A DNA stretch of 64,000 bases from Cohnella silvisoli (lineage in GTDB: Bacteria > Bacillota > Bacilli > Paenibacillales > Paenibacillaceae). Made by a program: the position numbers and the translations under genes. The stretch is from NCBI RefSeq assembly GCF_021190915.1, contig NZ_JAIOAP010000016.1, positions 62,001 through 126,000 of the forward strand. The letters run 5' to 3'. Under the pieces are notes generated by a model. That model searched no databases. It saw nothing but the letters and a program-made list of their open reading frames with translations, and had not been told where the DNA came from. Below, one piece after another: positions 17,580 to 24,509 of this stretch. Numbering within the stretch: the stretch's first letter is position 1; each line of letters begins with the position of its first letter.

Positions 17580-18503
17580 TCAAATCCAGGGCGAAAACTT
17601 ATTTTTCGGTAAAATCGAACTATATTTCTCTTTGATGAGGCTACTGGTCCAAACGTCAAGTTGACGCATCTCGTCGACGTATTCATCCATATCAAGCGCA
17701 TCGACAATGGAACGGATCACTTCTGCCCCTTTGACGCAGAGTGCGTCTCGCTCCTCAATCGTACGAGCGGCCCCATATTCGCCGCCGTGATCGCTCGGTT
17801 CCGAGTAATAAAAACCCACTGAACCGGATGGATGCGCAAAGCGGCGCAGGTAGTTGAAAAACTGGACGTTGGGGCTTTCCCCCCGTCCGATCATCCTTTC
17901 TTTTTCCGTACGCGGCTCAATGCGTTCAAAAGGAGACTTCATGTCCGCATCCGGATCGATAACCAGTTCGTCCTTTGTCCCCAATATTTCATATCCGCCG
18001 AAGAAAATCTCGTTCGCATTTTTCATAAGGTCGAGGTTCTGATTCCTCTCTTTAGCAATATTTATTGCGTTGATCAGGTCGATGTAAGTGATCGGAACTT
18101 TCGTTTCATCGAAAAAGTCGATGACGACCGTTCCTGCGGTAAGAAAAGCAGGGCCGTGTAAAGATACGTAAATCTGGCGGCGAAAACCTTGATTCAGAAG
18201 CGAATGGCTGATCTCCTTCAGGTACTGTACGCCTTTCTCGACGCTCATCTGTATCGTACCTCTGGCGGTAGTAGTGGCTCCACAGAAGAAATATGGAAGA
18301 TCGCCGAGTACAAGTCCATCCACTTTTTCAGCCATCAGCAAACTGAATGCCTTAGGAGCGGTAAGTTCAACGTCCAACGGAAATCTGCCGTGCGTTTCAA
18401 TTGTACCGATTGGAATAAATATGATATCATTCCTGTCCAGGTATTTTTCAACCTCGTCATTCGTCATCTTATTGAGAAACCGTGAGCGCATTTTTTCTGC
18501 CAT
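17580..18503 (-). CDS. Creatininase-family amidohydrolase
   Basis: 307 residues. The creatininase metal motif appears as PIGTIETHGRFPLDVE (Glu, His and Asp ligands; the family norm is PxGSxEQHGPHLPLxTD). A second block, LHGPAFLT, replaces NGHGGN and lacks its usual residues. The family hydrolyses cyclic or linear amides such as creatinine and mycofactocin or FAPy precursors. It heads an operon with an Lpl-type importer, so its substrate is probably what the importer brings in; that is inference. The altered second block leaves activity uncertain. ATG start with AAGGATGAAGAGAC before it. Confidence 0.8.
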   Translation of the reverse strand: MAEKMRSRFLNKMTNDEVEKYLDRNDIIFIPIGTIETHGRFPLDVELTAPKAFSLLMAEKVDGLVLGDLPYFFCGATTTARGTIQMSVEKGVQYLKEISHSLLNQGFRRQIYVSLHGPAFLTAGTVVIDFFDETKVPITYIDLINAINIAKERNQNLDLMKNANEIFFGGYEILGTKDELVIDPDADMKSPFERIEPRTEKERMIGRGESPNVQFFNYLRRFAHPSGSVGFYYSEPSDHGGEYGAARTIEERDALCVKGAEVIRSIVDALDMDEYVDEMRQLDVWTSSLIKEKYSSILPKNKFSPWI

Positions 18504-18805
18504 GTCTCTTCATCCTTTTCTACGTTAATTTGTCAATCGGAATGCAGGTGCCGGCACGGAACCCTTCGATAGCCTACCTCTCGATAACGATTTTCCCGGG
18601 ATTGACTCCTATCCTAAGGCTGGCAAGCATCCCAATCTAGTTCTCATTTTGACTTTTGGTTCTGAAATGACGAAAAACAAAGGTTCTTATTTTATCACCC
18701 CGTCCGGCGGCGAGGCAACCTAAGCTTCAACGGGGTTTAGCCGCAAGCAGGAAAGGCAAACATAGTTGAAGAATATATTTGTACGCCACAAAATAGGAGG
18801 AAATC
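18504..18805. other. Divergent intergenic region between creatininase operon and VOC gene
   Basis: About 300 bases with no gene. The creatininase promoter and the VOC leader must lie here, but I see no convincing -35/-10 pair. An inverted repeat ACCCCGT (18697) / ACGGGGT (18730) with nested GGCGGC and GCCGC segments could form a folded RNA leader. Confidence 0.4.
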
Positions 18806-19201
18806 ATGGGCAGAGTCGTTCATTTCGAGATTCATGTAGACGACATGGAGCGTGCCAAAAAGTTTTATGGAGAAATATTCGGATGGACATTCGAGGATTG
18901 GAGCGCTTATGCGGGAATGCCCTATTTGGGCGCTGTGACGGGCAATGCCGATGAACTCGGAATCAACGGGGCTCTGATGCAGCGACAAGGCGCCTCCCCG
19001 GAGCCGGGCAAGGCCATGAACGGCTATGCATGCACAATAGGCGTGGGAGACTACGATTCTACCGAAGCCAAGATTCTGAATCTTGGAGGCAGGGTTGCAT
19101 TGCCGAAGTATGCACTGCCTGGAATGGCGTGGCAAGGGTATTACATTGACACCGAAGGCAATACGTTCGGCATTCATCATCCGGATGAGAACGCAAAATA
19201 A
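18806..19201 (+). CDS. VOC-superfamily (glyoxalase-like) protein
   Basis: 131 residues. It starts VVHFEIHVDDMERAKKFY, the classic first beta-alpha-beta unit of a vicinal-oxygen-chelate module. It ends with YYIDTEGNTFGIHHPDE, the second metal-ligand strand with a terminal His and Glu. ATG with TAGGAGGAAATC upstream. Members include glyoxalase I, dioxygenases and antibiotic-binding proteins; this one cannot be placed further. It is a single gene closed by a perfect terminator. Confidence 0.88.
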   Translation: MGRVVHFEIHVDDMERAKKFYGEIFGWTFEDWSAYAGMPYLGAVTGNADELGINGALMQRQGASPEPGKAMNGYACTIGVGDYDSTEAKILNLGGRVALPKYALPGMAWQGYYIDTEGNTFGIHHPDENAK

Positions 19202-19226
19202 ATCATACGTTCCGCACGCAAAGACG

Positions 19227-19255
19227 AAAGCCCGACCTCATGGAGGTCGGGCTTT
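19227..19255 (+). terminator. Terminator of the VOC gene
   Basis: AAAGCCCGACCTC and GAGGTCGGGCTTT pair perfectly (13 bp) around a 3-base loop, followed by ACTTTTGTT. It lies 25 bases past the stop codon. Confidence 0.9.
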
Positions 19256-19261
19256 ACTTTT

Positions 19262-19588
19262 GTTCCGGCGGCTGAGAAGATCGTGTATTCCCGGACGCTT
19301 CAAGCGGAGTCAAGCGCCAGGACTAGGATCGAGCGCGAATTCGATCCAGATGCGATCCGGAGGTTGAAGGAGTCTTCAGGAGCCGACATTACGATTGGCG
19401 GCGCCGAGATTGCCGGGCAGGCGATGAGCGCGGGTCTGATCGACGAGTGTCATCTGCTTCTTAATCCGATCGTCTTGGGTGGAGGCAAGCAAGCATTGCC
19501 GGACAACCTCCGCATGCGGCTCGAGCTGCTCGGTGAGCGTCGCTTCCGAAGCGGCGTTGTTCATCTTCACTACCGCGTGATCGTCTGA
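19262..19588 (+). pseudogene. 5'-truncated RibD C-terminal / dihydrofolate-reductase-family protein
   Basis: The frame reads AAEKIVYSRTLQ ... GADITIGGAEIAGQAMSAGLIDECHLLLNPIVLGGG ... and ends normally at VVHLHYRVIV. This matches the C-terminal half of YyaP/RibD-C-type reductases (usual length about 180-190 residues). The N-terminal half with the nucleotide-binding start is missing, and the coding sequence begins within 7 bases of the VOC terminator, with no ribosome site. It is most likely a deletion remnant. A GTG at 19283 gives a 101-codon open frame but has no ribosome site. Confidence 0.75.
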
Positions 19589-19632
19589 CCGCGACGCTAG
19601 CGTGAAATTCATCTCGTGCATGCTGTCAGAAA

Positions 19633-19688
19633 AAAATAAAGTGTTAGACTTGGAAAATAAAATGTCCGGCAGTCTAAGACTTTATTTT
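19633..19688 (+). terminator. Long AT-rich hairpin after the reductase remnant
   Basis: The arms AAAATAAAGTGTTAGACT and AGTCTAAGACTTTATTTT pair over 18 positions with one mismatch around a 20-base loop, followed by CTTTGAC. It could be the terminator of the truncated reductase gene or a small repeat element. Confidence 0.5.
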
Positions 19689-19726
19689 CTTTGACATTTG
19701 AAGCAAGATAAAAGTAACTTAAAATC

Positions 19727-19772
19727 AGAAAAAGCGGACAGTTAGAATCGAATCTAACCATCCGCTTTTTCT
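19727..19772. terminator. Bidirectional terminator
   Basis: AGAAAAAGCGGA pairs with TCCGCTTTTTCT, and an inner GTTAGA pairs with TCTAAC. T-rich flanks occur on both strands. On the minus strand the stem starts at the stop codon of the tiny ORF 19771-19848. Confidence 0.8.
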
Positions 19773-19848
19773 ATTTGAACCATACAATAACAGCGAATCC
19801 ACCAAAGATGCATAGGGTGAGACAGGTTAATTTAATCCACTTCGACAT
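19771..19848 (-). CDS. Candidate 25-residue single-helix membrane peptide
   Basis: This open frame begins MSKWIKLTCLTLCIFGG and continues with an uninterrupted hydrophobic stretch to WFK before TAG. The whole peptide fits one membrane helix with positive ends. A GTG at 19875 would extend it to 34 residues. The ribosome site is weak: GAGGTGG lies somewhat far upstream. The stop codon sits at the base of a strong hairpin followed by Ts, the arrangement of a small transcription unit. I do not recognise the peptide. It is divergent from the efflux-type ABC permease. Confidence 0.4.
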   Translation of the reverse strand: MSKWIKLTCLTLCIFGGFAVIVWFK

Positions 19849-19970
19849 AGGTGATCCGTTCGTCTGACGGAACACTCTTTACCGTGACACCACCTCAACT
19901 GTAACCTGTTATTCATTCTCCGTTCATATTCGCTTCCTATACTTTAGCCATTCCGAAGGAGGGAAGCACA

Positions 19971-21098
19971 ATGTATCTAGCAATTCGAGAAATGAGGTTT
20001 GCAAAGGCTCGGTATACGTTAATAGCTACAATTATGGTGCTTGTTGCATTTCTTGTTCTGTTTGTTACCGGGCTTGCACAGGGGCTTGCGTATGACAACG
20101 CCGCTTCTGTTAAGAATATGGCTGCAACACATTTTGTCTTGGAACAGGACTCTAATCACCGTTTCACCCGATCTCAGCTCGATCAGAATCAGGTTGAAAA
20201 GGCTGGCTTAATAGTAGGGAAAGAGAATGCAGAGTCACTTGGCGTGAAAATGACAACGGTTGTTCCATTAGGAGATACGGAGAAGATTGATGTTACTCTG
20301 CTCGCGGTTAATCTCGATGGTTGGCTGGCGCCAACAGTAACAGAAGGTTCGCCCATCTCGGATCAGACAAAAGGACATGTTCTTGTTGATCAAAAGCTGT
20401 CTGATTCTGGAGTCAAAATTGGCTCAATCATTGTAGATCAAGCTTCGGGAACAAAATGGACCGTAAGCGGTTTTGTAAAAAACGAGTCATTTAGTCATAC
20501 TCCGGCTGTCTTTCTAAATAAGCAGGATTGGCTTAATCTTCAAGCACAGACACTTACACGTCAAGGAACTGGATCGGCAGCGGACAGTAAAGTTTACAAT
20601 GCAATCGCCATTAAAGCCTCGAAAGAAAAAGTGAAGGAGCTTCAGTCCGCGCTGCCCAATACGGAAGTGATAAAGAAGTCTGAGGCAGTATCTGCGATTC
20701 CCGGTTACAAAGAAGAGCAAGGCTCGCTTTTGATGATGATCGTATTCTTATTCGTTATCTCTGCATTTGTGCTGGCTGTATTCTTCTATGTCATCACCAT
20801 TCAGAAAACCAGTCAATTTGGCATATTGAAAGCCATCGGTACACGTACTGCCTATCTAGCCAGAAGTGTGACGCTGCAGGTGTTGGTCTTATCGGTCGGC
20901 AGCTTGGTCCTTAGCGTCCTGTTGGTCCAATTGTTTGAGGCCGTATTGCCAAGTTCCATGCCATTTCAATTAGGCTTTTCCACTTTGGCACTTACTTGCG
21001 CGTCCTTTGTAACAATGTCTTTGGCCGGTTCGCTATTTTCGGTGTGGAAAGTCGCCAAAATTGACGCATTGGATGCGATTGGGAGGACAGCAGCATGA
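19971..21098 (+). CDS. ABC transporter permease, FtsX/MacB (HrtB-like) type
   Basis: 375 residues. The N-terminal helix (ARYTLIATIMVLVAFLVLF) is followed by a roughly 210-residue extracytoplasmic domain and three C-terminal helices (from LLMMIVFLFVISAFVLAVFF on), the FtsX/MacB topology. ATG with GGAGGGAAGC upstream. The C-terminus (VAKIDALDAIGR) overlaps the start of the ATPase gene by 4 bases, so translation is coupled. The family exports heme, peptides or lipoproteins, or transmits mechanical signals. The N-terminus is nearest to HrtB-like heme efflux permeases as I remember them; substrate unproven. Confidence 0.85.
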   Translation: MYLAIREMRFAKARYTLIATIMVLVAFLVLFVTGLAQGLAYDNAASVKNMAATHFVLEQDSNHRFTRSQLDQNQVEKAGLIVGKENAESLGVKMTTVVPLGDTEKIDVTLLAVNLDGWLAPTVTEGSPISDQTKGHVLVDQKLSDSGVKIGSIIVDQASGTKWTVSGFVKNESFSHTPAVFLNKQDWLNLQAQTLTRQGTGSAADSKVYNAIAIKASKEKVKELQSALPNTEVIKKSEAVSAIPGYKEEQGSLLMMIVFLFVISAFVLAVFFYVITIQKTSQFGILKAIGTRTAYLARSVTLQVLVLSVGSLVLSVLLVQLFEAVLPSSMPFQLGFSTLALTCASFVTMSLAGSLFSVWKVAKIDALDAIGRTAA

Positions 21099-21805
21099 AA
21101 AAAAGACTTATATTGCAGGAGATTACACGGACTTTTGAGGATGGCGGTATCGAAATAACGATTTTGGATAAGCTAGACCTTGAGGTTGCCGAAGGTGAAC
21201 TAGTCGCGGTAATGGGCCCTTCAGGCTCGGGCAAAAGTACATTTTTGTCCATAGCGGGAGCACTTCTTGAACCAACAAGTGGGCATGTTCTACTCGATGG
21301 AGAATCCATTACCGGTAAAAACAAGCAAGAACTTTCTGATCTGCGACTTAAAAAAATCGGATTTATTTTCCAAAGCGCCAACTTAATTCCTTACTTGAAA
21401 GTTGAAGAACAACTGGTTTTGGTATCTAAGCTCGCGGGGATGGAAAAGGCAAAAGCAACCAAACGAGCAAAAGATTTACTCGACAAGATGGGATTGTCGC
21501 ATCGACGAACCGCATATCCCGAGAAACTCTCAGGGGGGGAGCGTCAACGGGTAGCTATCGCACGAGCCTTAATGAATGACCCGGCTGTCCTATTCGCAGA
21601 TGAACCAACAGCAAGCTTAGATGCCTCACGAGGACTCGATATAGTGAGTATGATCGCGAAACAAGTAAAGGATCAGCGTAAGAGCGCGGTTATGGTTACG
21701 CATGATGACCGAATACTGCCGCTTTGTGATCGAGTGCTTTTTCTTGAGAATGGAAAACTAGTCGAAAAAAAAGAAGCGCCCCAATCCACATTTCATGTGG
21801 TTTGA
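21095..21805 (+). CDS. ABC transporter ATPase, MacB/LolD (HrtA-like) type
   Basis: 236 residues. Walker A GPSGSGKST (about residues 41-49), Q-loop FQSANL, signature LSGGERQRVAIARAL, Walker B VLFADEPTA and switch His in VTHDDR are all present. It partners with the preceding permease; the ATG overlaps its TGA. The ATPase is of the export type and would not serve the sugar importers of this window, which need an MsmX-like protein. Confidence 0.93.
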   Translation: MKKRLILQEITRTFEDGGIEITILDKLDLEVAEGELVAVMGPSGSGKSTFLSIAGALLEPTSGHVLLDGESITGKNKQELSDLRLKKIGFIFQSANLIPYLKVEEQLVLVSKLAGMEKAKATKRAKDLLDKMGLSHRRTAYPEKLSGGERQRVAIARALMNDPAVLFADEPTASLDASRGLDIVSMIAKQVKDQRKSAVMVTHDDRILPLCDRVLFLENGKLVEKKEAPQSTFHVV

Positions 21806-21910
21806 TGAGCAATGGATAGAGGCAGTCTAGAACTCTATTTTCGCGTCCCATGATATACTAGCCCAAATGTTTTCAGTAGCTCAAATAAGTTAATCCATCA
21901 ATTGAGCATA

Positions 21911-21942
21911 AAAAGGCACTCCACTAATAGGAAGTGCCTTTT
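21911..21942. terminator. Terminator between the ABC pair and the VOC gene
   Basis: AAAAGGCACT ... AGTGCCTTTT with an inner CC/GG pair. T-rich tails on both strands allow it to serve both convergent units. Confidence 0.8.
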
Positions 21943-22014
21943 GTCTTTGGATGGCTTTCAGATACGATGCCGTATGATCTTACGGTTGATCCTGATCATC
22001 AAACGCATTCATGT

Positions 22015-22410
22015 TCATGCAGCTCCGATCGCCCACATGTGGCCATCCAGGTCCTGGAAGCCCCATTGGTACATGAAACCGTAATCTTCCGGGTCTGTAA
22101 TGATCTTTCCACCCAACGATGCCGCTGTGTTGACGATCTCATCCACTTTGTCACGGCTTTCAACGAACAACGCAAGGGTCAGTTGCGCATACTTGTCCGT
22201 GTCGACGATTTCTTTTTGCGTAAGTGACTTGAAGTATTCTTCGTTAGTCAACATCACAAACATATTATCGCCAATCACAATGCAAGCCGCTTTTTCCTCG
22301 TCTGTGAACTGCATATTAAACTCAAAGCCGAGCCCCGTGAAAAACGCCATTGATTGTTTTACATTTTGTACATGCAAGTTCACATAAGTTTGTGTGGCGG
22401 TCAATGCCAT
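22015..22410 (-). CDS. VOC-superfamily protein
   Basis: 131 residues. QTYVNLHVQNVKQSMAFFTG is the first module and YQWGFQDLDGHMWAIGA the last metal-ligand strand. Internally, FVMLTNEEYFKS resembles the PhnB/YaeR-like bleomycin-resistance group. ATG at 22410 with GAGGTGATTGAA upstream. It lies 54 bases after an ECF sigma factor gene and is probably co-transcribed with it. No substrate can be assigned. Confidence 0.88.
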   Translation of the reverse strand: MALTATQTYVNLHVQNVKQSMAFFTGLGFEFNMQFTDEEKAACIVIGDNMFVMLTNEEYFKSLTQKEIVDTDKYAQLTLALFVESRDKVDEIVNTAASLGGKIITDPEDYGFMYQWGFQDLDGHMWAIGAA

Positions 22411-22473
22411 TTCAATCACCTCGATTATTGTTTTTGGATTCTCATATATTTAGACGTAATCCAATTGAGATAT

Positions 22474-23442
22474 TCATCGGTCTAATTGTTCAGGAAGCCC
22501 AAATCGCGAAAATAATTTGGTGTTGACGAAATTTTGGATGTGAAATATCTTCTTGTCCTTCATCACAATGACGTGAATCCCCCAGGGTATCAAGCAGGTT
22601 TTGTCATTACTCGGCATATATTGCGCAAAAGCCGGGTAACCGCCATTCACCTTAGTCGGCAAAAACCGGGACCCGACACAATGCGAGCGTGCAAGCGAAA
22701 AAAACTTGAACAAATCGTCCTTGCCGTGTACCCACATAGAGAAAGGTGGCATAGACATATGGCCTTCTTCATGAAACAAGGCTACCAGTGCATGGATATC
22801 AAATCGTTCAAAAGCTTCCACATACCGTGAAAGCAGTTCTTGATCAGGCTGGACATCCATTAAGCTGTATTCTTCAGAACGGAGTTTCGCCCGATCCATC
22901 GTTTCTCTGGCTCTTTGCAAGGCGCTGTTAACTGCTGCTGGCGTCATCCCTAACGATTCTGCAATCTGTTTGGAGGACCACTCAAATACGTCTTTCAAAA
23001 GGAAAACTGCACGTTGGCGTGGAGGCAAAATTTGCAAGAGTGTAATAAAACAGAGTTGAAGGGTATCTTTACGAATGAGTATATCTTCTGGATTTTCCGA
23101 AAATGCCGGGGCAGGCCAGATCCAAGATGAGTCAGGGAATGTTTCACTGGGTGCGATAATGGATGTCGCGGAGGCGGAAAAGTCAACGGGACGAGTTCGC
23201 CGTTTAGCTTGTCTTAGCTTGTCTAGGCATATATTTGAAGCAATCCGACAAACCCATGTTTTGTATGAGGATTCTTGTCTGAATGAGTTCCAACTATGCC
23301 AAACGCGAATAAAGGTTTCCTGAACGGCATCGTCTGCGTCATCGATCGATCCTAGCATTCTATAACAGAACGATGTTAACTCCGGTTTCAAGCTGTCAAA
23401 TAACTGAAGTTCTAGTGGATGCTGCAGTGCAGTTTCGTTCAT
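22474..23442 (-). CDS. ECF sigma factor with C-terminal SnoaL-like domain
   Basis: 322 residues. Region 2 is CYRMLGSIDDADDAVQETFIRVW and ICLDKLRQAKRR. Region 4 is ILPPRQRAVFLLKDVFEWSS with helix-turn-helix QIAESLGMTPAAVNSAL. A roughly 125-residue C-terminal extension (SRYVEAFERFDIHALVALFHEEGHM ...) is a SnoaL-like fold, as in SigJ/TIGR02960-type factors, which use it in place of an anti-sigma protein. ATG with GGGGGTCC upstream. The next gene encodes a VOC protein and may be its target. The factor is probably activated by a small molecule bound in the SnoaL pocket (inference). Confidence 0.9.
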   Translation of the reverse strand: MNETALQHPLELQLFDSLKPELTSFCYRMLGSIDDADDAVQETFIRVWHSWNSFRQESSYKTWVCRIASNICLDKLRQAKRRTRPVDFSASATSIIAPSETFPDSSWIWPAPAFSENPEDILIRKDTLQLCFITLLQILPPRQRAVFLLKDVFEWSSKQIAESLGMTPAAVNSALQRARETMDRAKLRSEEYSLMDVQPDQELLSRYVEAFERFDIHALVALFHEEGHMSMPPFSMWVHGKDDLFKFFSLARSHCVGSRFLPTKVNGGYPAFAQYMPSNDKTCLIPWGIHVIVMKDKKIFHIQNFVNTKLFSRFGLPEQLDR

Positions 23443-23633
23443 TTGGACCCCCTACTGAGTAACCTGATAGATTAAGAGAAGAGATTCGACATTGTTCTGA
23501 AGTATCCTTCATCATTATGAATAAAAAGACAGCTAAGGCTTCTCAATGTGCCCTAACTGACTTTTTACTAATTAAACCAAACTGTTACTGAAAATCCACC
23601 AACTAAGTATATTGTGTTCGTTTTTAGTAAGGT

Positions 23634-23755
23634 TGGTGGAGGCGAGGGGAGTCGAACCCCTGTCCGAAGACAACGCCACATGTGCTAGGCTTCGCCGTGG
23701 GTGTAGTGACAGATTTGATGTCACCCTAGAGACTCCCTGCCACGATTGATGGTGA
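23634..23755 (-). pseudogene. ssrA: tmRNA (ssrA) 3' fragment, possible attachment site
   Basis: On the minus strand the sequence ends GGACAGGGGTTCGACTCCCC then TCGCCTCCACCA, the T-arm, acceptor strand and CCA of tmRNA. Upstream, GGGTGACATCAAATCTGTCA fits a tmRNA pseudoknot. The upper limit near 23755 is approximate. The 5' half (the GGTTTCGAC region) and the tag-coding stretch are absent: the sequence changes to the promoter and start of a small plus-strand gene. The piece is therefore not a functional tmRNA. Islands and phages often integrate at the ssrA 3' end and leave such a duplicated fragment. Confidence 0.75.
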
Positions 23756-23804
23756 AGCTGTGCTGGTATATACTGAATTCAAAAGCAACGAACGGAGGAT
23801 TTTC

Positions 23805-24050
23805 ATGAAGTGGAGCGAGGTTCAAAATCTGTATCCTAACGAATGGGTCGTCATTGAAGCAATTCAAGCCCACTCTGAAGAAGGGCTGCGTTTTGTAGAT
23901 GATATGGCAATTGTACAACAGTTCGATGACTCCTTTGAGGCCATGAAACAATGTAATGAATTACAAAGAAGTCGTCCTTCTAACGAATTTTACTTTTTCC
24001 ATACTTCTAGACCTCGCGTCGAAATTCGGGAACGTAGGTGGTCCTCATAG
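23805..24050 (+). CDS. Small protein of the retropepsin-associated family
   Basis: 81 residues, beginning MKWSEVQNLYPNEWVVIEAI. ATG with ACGGAGGATTTTC upstream; a longer reading from 23760 has no ribosome site. In Bacillota, proteins with this start usually precede a retroviral-type aspartic protease gene, and here a damaged copy of that protease overlaps its 3' end. The last residues (REIRERRWSS type) may be altered by the deletion that fused the two genes. The function of the family is not known to me. Confidence 0.65.
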   Translation: MKWSEVQNLYPNEWVVIEAIQAHSEEGLRFVDDMAIVQQFDDSFEAMKQCNELQRSRPSNEFYFFHTSRPRVEIRERRWSS

Positions 24051-24341
24051 ATACAGGGTCCACTGGCACAATTTTTAAGGCTGAATTGTTACGCAATATT
24101 GGGATTTATCCTGAAGCAAATGATTATACTTGTGCTATTAGAGGTATCGGCGGTTCAGAAGTCGTCTTCTTTTAAAACCGTTAACTCCATTCAGATCGAA
24201 GATATTCGACTCGATCATTTTGGAATTGAAGTTGGAGAAATGAATTATGGATTTCCGATCGATGGAATCCTAGGTTTCGATTTAATGCAGCTTGCAGGCA
24301 TCATAATTGATACTAGAAAACTAGAAATTCATTATAGTTAA
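24038..24341 (+). pseudogene. Frameshifted retropepsin-like aspartic protease
   Basis: The first frame reads VVLIDTGSTGTIFKAELL ... IRGIGGSEVVFF and meets TAA at 24175. One base over, the frame continues KTVNSIQIEDIRLDHFGIEV ... IDGILGFDLMQLAGIIID to 24341. The joined product has the DTGS catalytic motif and the ILGFDLM flap of the family. About 25 N-terminal residues are missing: a TAG lies directly before the GTG, in frame with DTGS. The shift falls in CTTTTAAAA, so programmed or polymerase slippage is possible but decay is simpler. Confidence 0.7.
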
Positions 24342-24361
24342 TCGTTGCATATACAAAGCAA

Positions 24362-24387
24362 AACTCCGTCTTCTTACTGTCGGAGTT
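24362..24387 (+). terminator. Terminator after the retropepsin remnant
   Basis: AACTCCG and CGGAGTT enclose a 12-base loop and are followed by ATTCTTGTT. It also separates this patch from nagA. Confidence 0.6.
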
Positions 24388-24509
24388 ATTCTTGTTGTAA
24401 GCCAATCCATGGAGGCATTCTTCTTTGCTCCCCATACGAAACACGACTACTTCGTGTCGGTTTCTAGTGTCGCAATTCTCTAGTCGGCTCAGGGGTATCC
24501 CATTCATGA

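Noticed and set aside
23634..24050. A complete tmRNA gene
   Set aside because: Only the 3' end is present; the 5' domain and tag-coding segment are missing.
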